Shown here piece by piece: positions 6,738 through 14,380 of a stretch of DNA of 20,099 nucleotides. The notes under the pieces were generated by a model that was not told where the DNA came from, made no database searches, and saw only the letters and a list, made by a program, of their open reading frames with translations. Source of the DNA: a virus; IMG/VR virus record IMGVR_UViG_3300027974_000205, positions 1-20,099 of that record. One strand, 5' to 3'. Made by a program: the position numbers and the translations under genes. Positions within the stretch are counted from its first letter, which is position 1, and each line of letters begins with the position of its first letter.

Positions 6738-7628
6738 ATGCCTAATTTAATCAGAAGAAAACAAGTTGATCAATCAGAGTTTTCTGGCTTTTTTGTAGAA
6801 GTCGGAGGTGTTAATTATTATCCTCTCGCAACTAACCCTTCGAATTTTATTGATGCTGGAGACTTGTCTACAGCTACTGGACAGGTTTATGTAGATCTTA
6901 ATGCCGTATCAGGCAATCTAAATACTTCAGTTATTTTATCTGGCCAAAATTCAATAACTTATACAAATGTAGTTAGCGGAAATTTGTCTGCTAATTTAGT
7001 TTCAACCGGAAGCTCGCTAACCTCTTCTGTGAGTTCTTTAAGCGGATACGTAATATCAGTTAGCGGAAATTTAACCGCTGGAATATCGAGTACTAGTGGA
7101 GTCTTAAATACAAAAATTAATACTACTAGCGGAGATTTAAAATCGTATACGAATACAGTGTCTGGAAGTTTATCTTCCCAGATAGTTTCTTCTTCTAGCT
7201 CTACGGTTGTTAATTCTATTGTTAGCGGAAATAATTTTAACTTCACTGGGCAAAAAATATTTAACTCTACAGTATCTGCTTCAAGGATTAATTTAAGTGG
7301 GCTGGCAGCGCCTAGTCAAATCGCTATAATAGCGTCTTCTGGAATGGTATCTATAGTTGGGTCTTCTGGAACTTTCGTGTCTTTTGTTGAGACTGGAATT
7401 GGTAGCGCATCTAATTCTTTATTTGCAGTCACAGACGCCGCTGGATTGCCTATGATAGAACTATATGACGATTATAAATTAGTTTTAGGTCATGACTCTA
7501 GAAAATCTATAGTTCTGAGTGGAATTTCTGGATATGTAATCATGCCTAGCTTACCAGACTATACTCAAACCACTAGTTTACCTAGCGGGTCAATTTTCAG
7601 AAGCGGCAATTTTTTAATGATTAAATAA
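6738..7628 (+). CDS. Virion fibre protein, paralogue of the 13591 fibre
   Basis: The first ~38 residues (MPNLIRRKQVDQ..SGFF.EVGGVNYY..NPSNFI) match the N-terminus of the fibre gene at 13591 position by position, which suggests a shared virion-attachment domain. Residues ~55-165 are a low-complexity array of Ser-Gly-Asn-Leu-type turns about every 12-20 residues, as in trimeric fibre shafts. Then come a TGQKIFN segment (170-176), a motif SLFAVTDAAGLPMIELY (227-243) also found in the giant fibre at 16952, and a short beta-rich tail. It is likely a trimeric tail or head fibre. Its place between terminase and portal is unusual, since fibre genes normally sit with the tail module. No Shine-Dalgarno sequence; a GTGTAAT motif and small hairpin precede the start. 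Confidence 0.75.
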   Translation: MPNLIRRKQVDQSEFSGFFVEVGGVNYYPLATNPSNFIDAGDLSTATGQVYVDLNAVSGNLNTSVILSGQNSITYTNVVSGNLSANLVSTGSSLTSSVSSLSGYVISVSGNLTAGISSTSGVLNTKINTTSGDLKSYTNTVSGSLSSQIVSSSSSTVVNSIVSGNNFNFTGQKIFNSTVSASRINLSGLAAPSQIAIIASSGMVSIVGSSGTFVSFVETGIGSASNSLFAVTDAAGLPMIELYDDYKLVLGHDSRKSIVLSGISGYVIMPSLPDYTQTTSLPSGSIFRSGNFLMIK

Positions 7629-7637
7629 GGAACAAGA

Positions 7638-9536
7638 ATGAAAAGAAAAAAACTCCAAGAAATAATTCCTTTGATGGCATCAGCTTCTACAATCTCAGAT
7701 ACTCCTATCTCTGCTCGTAGAAACGTAGCTGGGACCATTGAGAGAACAGAGCGTTTTCATAATATTGAATATGGACTAACGCCATTCAAGTATTCTAATA
7801 CGATTTCCAACAAAAGCTCTCTTAATGTAAGAGACGCTGTTATTCTTTGCCAGAAAGCTTACTATAATTTTTCTTCTTTTAGAAATGTTATTGATTTGAT
7901 GACAGAGTTTTCTTGCAGCCCTATCTATTTCACCGGAGGCAACAAGAAGTCTAGAGATCTTGTTACAGCTTTATTTAAAAAAATAAATATCGATAACTTT
8001 GTTGATAAATTTTTCAGAGAATACTATCGCTCTGGTAATGTTTTTATATATAGATTCGATTATAAGGTTTCCCAAGAAGATGTAAATAAAATTACTCAAG
8101 TTTTTGGAAGCGAAACTATTGCTGCTGAAACATTGCAACTTCCATCTATGTATATGGTATTGAATCCAGCAGATATTCAATATGGTGGTAATATTTCTTT
8201 CGTTGGTACTAATTATTATAAAATACTTACTGATTACGAACTAGAAAGATTGCGCCACCCAACTACCGATGAGGATAGAGAGGTTTTGAAGAGCTTGGAC
8301 GAGCAAAATAAACTAAGGCTAACTAAAAAGACATTGTCTGGCGCAGGCGCGTTTATAACCATTCCACTTAACACAGAAAAAGTTTCCGCAGTATTCTACA
8401 AAAAGCAAGACTACGAACCATTCTCTGTTCCTATGGGTTTTCCAGTTCTAGAAGATATAAACTGGAAGCAAGAGATGAAAAAGATGGACATGGCTCTTAC
8501 GAGAACAACTCAGCAAGCTGTTTTGTTGATTACTATGGGCTCTGAGTTAAAGAGTGGAGCTTTAAATATCAATCAAAAGAATATTGAGGCTATGCAAAAT
8601 CTTTTCCAAAACCAATCGGTTGGAAAAGTTCTAGTTTCAGATTTTACTACCAAAGCTCAGTTTGTTATTCCTGATATTGCTAACATTCTTGACCCAAGAA
8701 AATACGAAGTAGTAAATACAGACATCCAACAAGGATTAAATAACATTCTTGTTGGTGACGAGAAGTTCTCGGCCACTAGCATTAAAGTTAATATTTTTAT
8801 GCAAAGACTTGAGCAAGGAAGGCAAGCTTTTATAAATAATTTTCTAGTCCCAGAGGTCAAGAGACTTTGTAAAAATTTAGGATTCAAAAATTTTCCTATG
8901 CCTCACTTTGAGGAGATAGATATTAGAGACTCTTCAGTTTGGCAAAGAGTTGTTGCTCAGTTAATGCAACTAGGAGTTTTAACTGCTGAAGAAGGTATGC
9001 AAGCTATTGTTACAGGAAGGCTGCCAACACCAGATGAGTCTATAGAGTCTCAAAGAAAATACAAAGATCTTAAAGACGAGGGGCTTTACGCCCCATTAGC
9101 TGGAAATGCTGCTGGTGGCGGAGCAACTGGAAGGCCTCCAGGATCTTCTTCTCCTCAATCATCGAAAAAAACCTCTCCTCCCGGATCTGGTAAAAAGGCT
9201 CCAGCTATAGCCAATTATTCTGTATCTAATATCTCTCAGTCTTTCAGAGAATACGAGAGCTTAACTAATGATGTAGCCGAAGCATTAAAGAAGAAACACA
9301 AGAAAAAATCTTTAAATAAAGAACAGGTACAAGTAGCAGAAGCAATGGCAAAAGCTATCTTTATGAATGAAGAAAAAGCAGATTGGACATCATCGATTAA
9401 ATCTTATTTAGCCGGCAATACTAAATCTAACGTAGAGAAAATTAATAAGCTATCTGCGATATCAGAAGAGCATTCTGTTGATCTTTTTTCAGCAGCTATA
9501 TTAAATTTTAGTCAAACATACTTAGAAAAAGTGTAA
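7638..9536 (+). CDS. Portal protein with a helical C-terminal extension
   Basis: This 632-residue product, between terminase and prohead protease, has the size and pattern of a portal: a mixed N-terminal region with SSLNVRDAV (60-68) and a YYRSGNVFIYRF strand (129-140), a NPADI turn (176-180), a stem/crown-like segment with TTQQAVLLITMGSE (290-303), and the DIQQGLNNILVG loop-helix (362-373) typical of phage portals. It forms the dodecameric ring that carries the packaging motor. Residues ~490-525 are a Gly/Ser/Pro-rich linker, followed by a separate ~110-residue lysine-rich helical domain that the portal core does not need. The ribbon of AAGGA nine bases before ATG is a good ribosome-binding site. 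It starts ten bases after the fibre stop codon. Confidence 0.85.
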   Translation: MKRKKLQEIIPLMASASTISDTPISARRNVAGTIERTERFHNIEYGLTPFKYSNTISNKSSLNVRDAVILCQKAYYNFSSFRNVIDLMTEFSCSPIYFTGGNKKSRDLVTALFKKINIDNFVDKFFREYYRSGNVFIYRFDYKVSQEDVNKITQVFGSETIAAETLQLPSMYMVLNPADIQYGGNISFVGTNYYKILTDYELERLRHPTTDEDREVLKSLDEQNKLRLTKKTLSGAGAFITIPLNTEKVSAVFYKKQDYEPFSVPMGFPVLEDINWKQEMKKMDMALTRTTQQAVLLITMGSELKSGALNINQKNIEAMQNLFQNQSVGKVLVSDFTTKAQFVIPDIANILDPRKYEVVNTDIQQGLNNILVGDEKFSATSIKVNIFMQRLEQGRQAFINNFLVPEVKRLCKNLGFKNFPMPHFEEIDIRDSSVWQRVVAQLMQLGVLTAEEGMQAIVTGRLPTPDESIESQRKYKDLKDEGLYAPLAGNAAGGGATGRPPGSSSPQSSKKTSPPGSGKKAPAIANYSVSNISQSFREYESLTNDVAEALKKKHKKKSLNKEQVQVAEAMAKAIFMNEEKADWTSSIKSYLAGNTKSNVEKINKLSAISEEHSVDLFSAAILNFSQTYLEKV

Positions 9537-9537
9537 T
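9531..9537 (+). promoter_or_regulatory. GTGTAAT motif upstream of the small gene at 9554
   Basis: The heptamer spans the portal stop codon and is followed by ATTTATAG; the ATG is 16 bases downstream. It is one of four copies, each near the start of a structural-module gene, and lacks a -35 partner. Confidence 0.3.
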
Positions 9538-9553
9538 ATTTATAGTTACTAAA

Positions 9554-9940
9554 ATGAATTTAGAAATAGAAACGAAAATTCCTAATAAAAAATCTGAATC
9601 TGCAGATTTTTACATTGACTTTTCTCTTAAATTAATGAATGCATTAAAAGAGAAAGCCCAAGAGCACAATAAGAGTAGCGATAGGAAAATATCAGTTAGT
9701 CAAGTTATAGAGAAGTATTGCGGCGCGGCAGCTAATTACATTAAAGACGAGTCGATTGATATAAATACTTATTCAATGGCTAAGGTTAATGAGTTCTTGG
9801 AAGGGAGAAAGGGCGAGTTTAATTTAGATAAAGCAGAAAAGGATATTAAGAAATTTGGATTAGAGTTCGATTTTGAAAATTTAAATAATTTATATTTATC
9901 CTCTTCTAGAGACAAGAACAGTAACTGGTTTGAGATTTAA
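9554..9940 (+). CDS. Small head-module protein of unknown function
   Basis: A 128-residue, charged, mostly helical soluble protein that I do not recognise. It has no signal peptide or membrane segment. Residues ~45-66 (KISVSQVIEKYCGAAANYI) form a conserved-looking helix that resembles the KVSLSQLKKVYRRGAG-type motif I recall in short proteins near capsid genes of marine phages, but that link is weak. Its position between portal and prohead protease suggests a part in head assembly, perhaps a core or inhibitor protein. It ends two bases before the protease start, so the two are probably co-translated. No clear Shine-Dalgarno sequence; GTGTAAT lies 16 bases upstream. Confidence 0.65.
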   Translation: MNLEIETKIPNKKSESADFYIDFSLKLMNALKEKAQEHNKSSDRKISVSQVIEKYCGAAANYIKDESIDINTYSMAKVNEFLEGRKGEFNLDKAEKDIKKFGLEFDFENLNNLYLSSSRDKNSNWFEI

Positions 9941-9942
9941 TT

Positions 9943-11379
9943 ATGAAATTTCAATATACAACAACATTTAGCTCCATTTTGAAGCCAATGGTTTCGGAGG
10001 AGAAGGACAAATATTTAGCATTAGCTTCTTTGGCGCAATTAGGAGATTTTTTGCCTAATATAAACACCGAGAAGAATGTAGATCTATTGCCGGTAGCTTT
10101 TAACGCTGCTGTAATTAATAGAGTAAACAAAAATGGAGACGTAATTGACACTGCTACAGCCTCTTCTGTTTATAAAGACTTTATTAATAAGCCAATTAAT
10201 CTAGAGCACAATAGAGAAAAAATTATTGGCGTTATATTAACCGCTGGATTTAGCCAATTTGGATCTGACACTATTCTTACCGAAGAAGAGATTGCAAATC
10301 TAAAGGGGCCATTTAATATTACTCTAGGAGGAGTTCTCTGGAGAATCGCTAACCCAACATTAGCAGATATGATTGAAGATTCTGGAGACTCATCAAGTGC
10401 TAATTATCAAAAAATTAGCGCTAGTTGGGAGCTAGGATTTAGTGAGTATAATTTAATAGTTATAGAGGGAGAGTCTAAAAATATAGAAGATGGATTAGAG
10501 ATTTCAGACGCTTCTCAAGTAGAAGATATGAAAGCTAACCTAAGAGCTTTCGGCGGAACTGGTAAAATTGGAAAAACAAAATCAATCTATAGAAAAGTAA
10601 TTGGTAATGTTATTCCTCTTGGAATTGGGTTAACAGAAACGCCTGCTGCTGATGTAAAAGGAATAGTTTCAACGCAAAATGACTCAAAAGAAGTTAAAGC
10701 TGAAGAAATTATTTCCAAAAATGAAAATTTGAATGTAAATAACAATATAAATCAAGATACTATGAAAATTACAAGCATCAAGGATATAACAGACGAGAAC
10801 TTGAAGCAAGTTTCCGCGTCGCAGATTTCTGATCTCATTGAACAAGAGTTGAAGACTGCCTCCGAAAAATTCGCTGCTGAAAAGAGTGCTGTCGATACAG
10901 CTCTTAAAGCCGCACAAGAACAATACAACACTCTATTAAGCTCGCAAGATGCTCTTAAGCAAGAGGTTGATTCGTTGAAGTCTGAACTACAATCTACTCA
11001 AGAAGAGATGCAGAAAGCTGCTGCTTCTGAAGCCTTTAATTCTAGAATGGCTAGTCTTGAAGCTGAGTTCGATCTAGATTCAGAGGCCAGAGAAGTCATT
11101 GCTAAAGATATTTTTAATCTTGATGATGAATCATTTGCCGCTTACAAGAATAAGATGGCGATTTTCATGAAGAACAAAAAGAAGGGCGCTAAAGAAGAGC
11201 CCGCCAAAGAAGACGCTGAAGCTAAGGCTTCCGTAAGCGAAGTTGTCGAAGAAGTAACTGATTCAGCTAAGAAAGAAATTGTTGGAATTCCAATGACTTC
11301 TTCAGCATCAGACTCTTCGCTCTTCGATAAGTATAAAAAAGCTTTTGATTACGACGGATTCGTAGTCACAAAAAAATAA
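9943..11379 (+). CDS. Prohead maturation protease fused to a coiled-coil scaffold
   Basis: Residues ~1-235 look like a prohead serine protease: PINLEHNREKIIG around 84-96 with candidate catalytic His89, a beta-rich core, and KISASWELGF (157-166) with candidate Ser159 or Ser161. Residues ~240-275 are a low-complexity linker. Residues ~285-360 are a long Ala/Glu/Gln/Lys-rich coiled coil, followed by an acidic and lysine-rich tail ending in a compact C-terminus, as in capsid scaffolds. Protease-scaffold fusions are known in HK97- and lambda-type phages, where the protease cleaves the scaffold and itself before DNA packaging. Met274 (ATG at 10762) begins exactly at the scaffold part and could be an internal start. 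The family call is inferred from motifs, length and gene order. Confidence 0.75.
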   Translation: MKFQYTTTFSSILKPMVSEEKDKYLALASLAQLGDFLPNINTEKNVDLLPVAFNAAVINRVNKNGDVIDTATASSVYKDFINKPINLEHNREKIIGVILTAGFSQFGSDTILTEEEIANLKGPFNITLGGVLWRIANPTLADMIEDSGDSSSANYQKISASWELGFSEYNLIVIEGESKNIEDGLEISDASQVEDMKANLRAFGGTGKIGKTKSIYRKVIGNVIPLGIGLTETPAADVKGIVSTQNDSKEVKAEEIISKNENLNVNNNINQDTMKITSIKDITDENLKQVSASQISDLIEQELKTASEKFAAEKSAVDTALKAAQEQYNTLLSSQDALKQEVDSLKSELQSTQEEMQKAAASEAFNSRMASLEAEFDLDSEAREVIAKDIFNLDDESFAAYKNKMAIFMKNKKKGAKEEPAKEDAEAKASVSEVVEEVTDSAKKEIVGIPMTSSASDSSLFDKYKKAFDYDGFVVTKK

Positions 11380-11404
11380 CACAACAAAAAAATAAAGGAT
11401 AAAT

Positions 11405-11989
11405 ATGGCTTATCAATTAAGACCTTTTAGAGATTATGATGAACACGATGTACTAAATCTGTTCGCATACGACACAACAAACCTAACTGCCGGTCAAATT
11501 CAAGTCCCCAAGGGCGTTCTCGTAAAGATCGCCACTGGTTGGAAAAACTATGATTCTGGCGCTATTCTTGGTGGTGGAATTGATTTCATCGGAAGCGCTG
11601 GCACTTTGGCTCCAAATAACGTTGTTTCTCAACGCTTTGGAGTTATCGCTAAAGTAGTCGCTGCTACTACTGGAGAAACTCCAGTTGGTATGATGCTCTA
11701 TGACGTAAGAGACGTAGATGAGAATGGCGAGCTACTCAAGTATAAACCCCGCAAGGCTGCTGAGATGCAAGCTGTAATTCCTGGACAAGCTGTTCCAGTT
11801 GTTACCCGTGGAGTTTTCCTAGTTCAAGGCGTTCTTGGAACTCCTGCTGCTGGAGGAACAGCCTACGCTGGTCTAACAGGTCAAATCACCGCCTCAACCG
11901 GAACTCACCCAATTTCCAACGTTGCAATCGGTAAATTCCTAGGTGCCGCAGATACAAACGGCGAAACCCTTGTTAAATTGGCCCTATAA
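11405..11989 (+). CDS. Probable capsid decoration/stabilisation protein
   Basis: The 194-residue product is Gly/Ala/Val/Thr-rich and beta-rich, without signal peptide or membrane segments. It begins MAYQLRPFRDYDEHDV and then reads like a beta-sandwich with a VPKGVLVKI strand (34-42), PVGMMLYD (104-111) and AVPVVTRGVFLV (129-140), close to small head proteins that precede the major capsid gene in many phages. It has an AAAGGAT ribosome-binding site and starts 14 bases of gap before the capsid gene, which has an almost identical site. Its codons are of the highly expressed type, consistent with an abundant virion part. Decoration protein is the likeliest reading; other minor head proteins are possible. 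Confidence 0.6.
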   Translation: MAYQLRPFRDYDEHDVLNLFAYDTTNLTAGQIQVPKGVLVKIATGWKNYDSGAILGGGIDFIGSAGTLAPNNVVSQRFGVIAKVVAATTGETPVGMMLYDVRDVDENGELLKYKPRKAAEMQAVIPGQAVPVVTRGVFLVQGVLGTPAAGGTAYAGLTGQITASTGTHPISNVAIGKFLGAADTNGETLVKLAL

Positions 11990-12003
11990 TATAAAGGATT
12001 AAT

Positions 12004-13140
12004 ATGAGAATTAAACTTAAAAACACACCTGAACAAGTAGAGTTGATTAAGGCTCTCGGTTCTAAAAACAGACTAGTTGCTGCTGAGGCTGCTGAAGCTT
12101 TCGCCGCTTTTCTTGGACCTGTTATTCAAAGAGTTATTTTGCAAGCCGGTACAGCTTCACAAATCTATACCGATGCCCCATTCGATGAGAATGACTCTCC
12201 TAGCTATCCTCTTGATCTCTATTATCAAGAGCTAAATAACGGCTACGTTAGCGTTTGGTCACAAACTCTAGCTGGCGGTCTTCCTAGCGCTCAAGACGTT
12301 TCTGCTATTCAAGAGGTTAAGATTGCTACCTATCGTCTCGATAGCGCAGTCTCAATCAACAAGAGATATGCTCGTCAAGCTCGTTTAGACGTAATCGCCA
12401 AGTTGGTTGAGCGTATGTCCCAAGAGGTTCTTGTTAAGCAAGAGCGCAATGCTTGGGCCGTTATGCTTAAGGCTCTCGGAGAGGCTTCAACAACTCCTCA
12501 AGGTGCCGCTGCTCTTAAGCACTACACTGAGGCTGGAACTCTTGGTCAATTCAAGCTTGATGATCTTAACAAGCTAATGACCCGCGTTAAGAGAATTAAC
12601 GAGTCATGGGCTGGTGGTACTCCTGCTGATCCATATAGCACTGGCTTGACTGATCTTTATGTTTCTCCTGAAATTAAAGAAAACATTCGCGCCTTTGCTT
12701 ATAACCCATTGAACACTGTTGCTCCTGGCGGTGGCGCTGCCACTGATAGCACTGTTGGTATTGCTCTCTCAGACAACATGAGAGATGAGATCTACCGCAG
12801 CTCTGGTATGCAAGAGATCTATGGTGTAAATATCGTTGAGTTGATTGAGCTTGGTAGGTCTAAGAAGTACAACATTCTATTCGATAACTACATCGCTAAT
12901 CTTCCTGTCACTACCGGAACAGGTTTCAATCCTGGAGTTCATCAAATCTTGGTTGGTGTTGATAACACTAAGGGAGCTTTGATCCGCCCAATTGCTACTA
13001 CCTCTGAAACCGGTAGTCAATTCAATGTGCAACCAGACGATCAGTTCCTACAAAGAACCGATAAGACTGGATTCTACGGATCAATGGAAGAGGGCCGCAT
13101 CTGTATTGATGCCCGTGCTCTTTCTGGTATCATTGTCTAA
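12004..13140 (+). CDS. Major capsid protein (HK97-fold type)
   Basis: Size (378 residues), place after protease-scaffold and decoration genes, and sequence character fit a major capsid protein. The N-terminal ~35 residues are helical and charged. SVWSQTLAGGLPSAQD lies at ~82-97, and a long helix, SINKRYARQARLDVIAKLVE (about 115-134), resembles the spine helix of the HK97 fold. The C-terminal half has the mixed A-domain pattern ending GRICIDARALSGIIV. Eleven of nineteen arginines use CGN, unlike the replication and packaging genes, as expected for very strong expression. An AAAGGATT ribosome-binding site precedes the ATG, and a strong terminator follows 20 bases after the stop. I infer the fold; the capsid role is well supported by context. 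Confidence 0.85.
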   Translation: MRIKLKNTPEQVELIKALGSKNRLVAAEAAEAFAAFLGPVIQRVILQAGTASQIYTDAPFDENDSPSYPLDLYYQELNNGYVSVWSQTLAGGLPSAQDVSAIQEVKIATYRLDSAVSINKRYARQARLDVIAKLVERMSQEVLVKQERNAWAVMLKALGEASTTPQGAAALKHYTEAGTLGQFKLDDLNKLMTRVKRINESWAGGTPADPYSTGLTDLYVSPEIKENIRAFAYNPLNTVAPGGGAATDSTVGIALSDNMRDEIYRSSGMQEIYGVNIVELIELGRSKKYNILFDNYIANLPVTTGTGFNPGVHQILVGVDNTKGALIRPIATTSETGSQFNVQPDDQFLQRTDKTGFYGSMEEGRICIDARALSGIIV

Positions 13141-13154
13141 TATTTAACGCAACT

Positions 13155-13190
13155 ATAAAACCCGCTGGGGAAACCTAGCGGGTTTTTTTA
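13155..13190 (+). terminator. Rho-independent terminator after the capsid gene
   Basis: CCCGCT (13161-13166) pairs with AGCGGG (13177-13182), extended by the flanking A run against the T run, with a loop of about ten bases, followed by seven T (13183-13189). It closes the head module before a new promoter. Confidence 0.9.
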
Positions 13191-13191
13191 T

Positions 13192-13220
13192 TTGATTTAT
13201 CTAAATTATAATTTTATAAT
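13192..13220 (+). promoter_or_regulatory. Near-consensus sigma-70-like promoter for the fibre module
   Basis: TTGATT (13192-13197), a 17-base spacer, then a perfect TATAAT (13215-13220), directly after the capsid terminator. The predicted start, about 13227, coincides with the second ATG at 13226, so translation may begin there on a leaderless mRNA. Confidence 0.6.
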
Positions 13221-13222
13221 TT

Positions 13223-13573
13223 ATGATGAATAAAAAGACAAAACTCAAACAACTTAATCAAATCGACGCTAAAGCCGAACCCCCAAAGGCAATGACACTT
13301 GACCAATTGTGGGGAAGTCAAGGCCTGTCGAAGTATACTGTAGACAACGCTGAAGATTACAAGTCTTATCTTCGGTCTTTAAATAGAACAGATATTCATG
13401 CTCATGCTATTCAAGTAGGAATTTTGCCTAATGATAACATGGAAATTCTTTTCTCAAGACTAGAGAGAGAGTTCCAAAGACACATCTGTTCTTACCAAAC
13501 TCCTACCCAAGTGCCTAAAAAAGAAAAGAAGGTTTCTAAAGAAATCGAGAAGATTTTATCAGAGGGTAGATAA
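13223..13573 (+). CDS. Small SAP-like helical protein
   Basis: A 116-residue charged protein (115 if the second ATG at 13226 is used, which suits the promoter geometry better). The middle segment, about 47-90, reads YLRSLNRTDIHAHAIQVG, then ILPNDN, then a helix MEILFSRLEREF. This helix, short loop with Gly, second helix is the pattern of SAP/HeH-type helical motifs, which usually bind nucleic acid. In phages such a short protein often follows the capsid gene and may be a head-completion or capsid-associated protein; I cannot tell which. It is basic at both ends and ends KEIEKILSEGR. No Shine-Dalgarno sequence is seen. The next gene follows after 17 bases with GTGTAAT between them. Confidence 0.65.
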   Translation: MMNKKTKLKQLNQIDAKAEPPKAMTLDQLWGSQGLSKYTVDNAEDYKSYLRSLNRTDIHAHAIQVGILPNDNMEILFSRLEREFQRHICSYQTPTQVPKKEKKVSKEIEKILSEGR

Positions 13574-13576
13574 TTT

Positions 13577-13583
13577 GTGTAAT
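13577..13583 (+). promoter_or_regulatory. GTGTAAT motif upstream of the 13591 fibre gene
   Basis: GTGTAAT lies seven bases before the ATG at 13591, followed by TCAATAG. No -35 partner is seen. This is the closest of the four copies to its ATG. Confidence 0.35.
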
Positions 13584-13590
13584 TCAATAG

Positions 13591-14379
13591 ATGGGAAACT
13601 TAGTTAGGATAAAACAAATTGACAAACCCGAACTTTCTGGTTACATAAAGGAGGTCGGGGATGTTAGTTATTATCTAGGCTCAAATCCATCTGGGTTTAT
13701 TTCTTCAGTAGTTCAAGACGCTAGCTTTCAGCAGCTGACGGTTGATCTCTCTACCTTAAGCGGTAATTTATATACTAATTTAGCCGCTACTGGGGCTACT
13801 CTTACCTATAGCTTAAGCTCTACTGGAAATATTTTAGATGTTAAGATTAATAATTTAAGCGGTTATGTTGAAATATCTAATGTAAAAATTGCTGCTGTTT
13901 CTGGTGATGTTGATTACGCTAAGTATTTAGCTACTGGATTAGACTATTCTAGCAACGTTACTATTTCTGGAAATATTATTAGCACTAGCGGGTATGCTAG
14001 TGGTATAAGTGGGTTCTTAGACTCAAAGATATCAACAACAAGCGGAAGTTTATCTTCTAGAATCACTTCTCTAGAAGGAGTTTTTGTTGCTAGTGGCGGG
14101 AACTTTATAGATATATACTCCAACAACCAAACGGTAATAGGGGAAAAAAATTTCAACGGTAAAACTAGTTTTAAATTAATTAATATTGTGCCGGTTTCTG
14201 GAGACTACTCTAATCCTGGCGGATTAAATAATTATTTATATACACAATTCATAGATAACAATATTTTTTATGTTAGCGGATTAGGATATAGAACTGGAGA
14301 TTTTTTCATAACGAAAGTTATGTATCCAAACAACGAAGAGTGTATAATCTCTTCGAATATTTATACAGGAAATTATTAA
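13591..14379 (+). CDS. Virion fibre protein, paralogue of the 6738 fibre
   Basis: The 262-residue product shares its N-terminal ~38 residues with the fibre at 6738 (MGNLVRIKQIDKPELSGYI, then EVGDVSYY and NPSGFI), then has the same style of Ser-Gly-Asn-Leu shaft (~55-165) and the same QTVIGEKNFNG type segment (~180-190). The C-terminal ~70 residues are different and beta-rich, with Tyr and Asn clusters, so the tips of the two paralogues probably bind different partners or ligands. The shared head and different ends fit a common attachment site on the virion. It begins a run of three consecutive fibre genes. There is no Shine-Dalgarno sequence, and its last codon is followed after one base by the start of the next gene. 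Confidence 0.75.
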   Translation: MGNLVRIKQIDKPELSGYIKEVGDVSYYLGSNPSGFISSVVQDASFQQLTVDLSTLSGNLYTNLAATGATLTYSLSSTGNILDVKINNLSGYVEISNVKIAAVSGDVDYAKYLATGLDYSSNVTISGNIISTSGYASGISGFLDSKISTTSGSLSSRITSLEGVFVASGGNFIDIYSNNQTVIGEKNFNGKTSFKLINIVPVSGDYSNPGGLNNYLYTQFIDNNIFYVSGLGYRTGDFFITKVMYPNNEECIISSNIYTGNY

Positions 14380-14380
14380 T

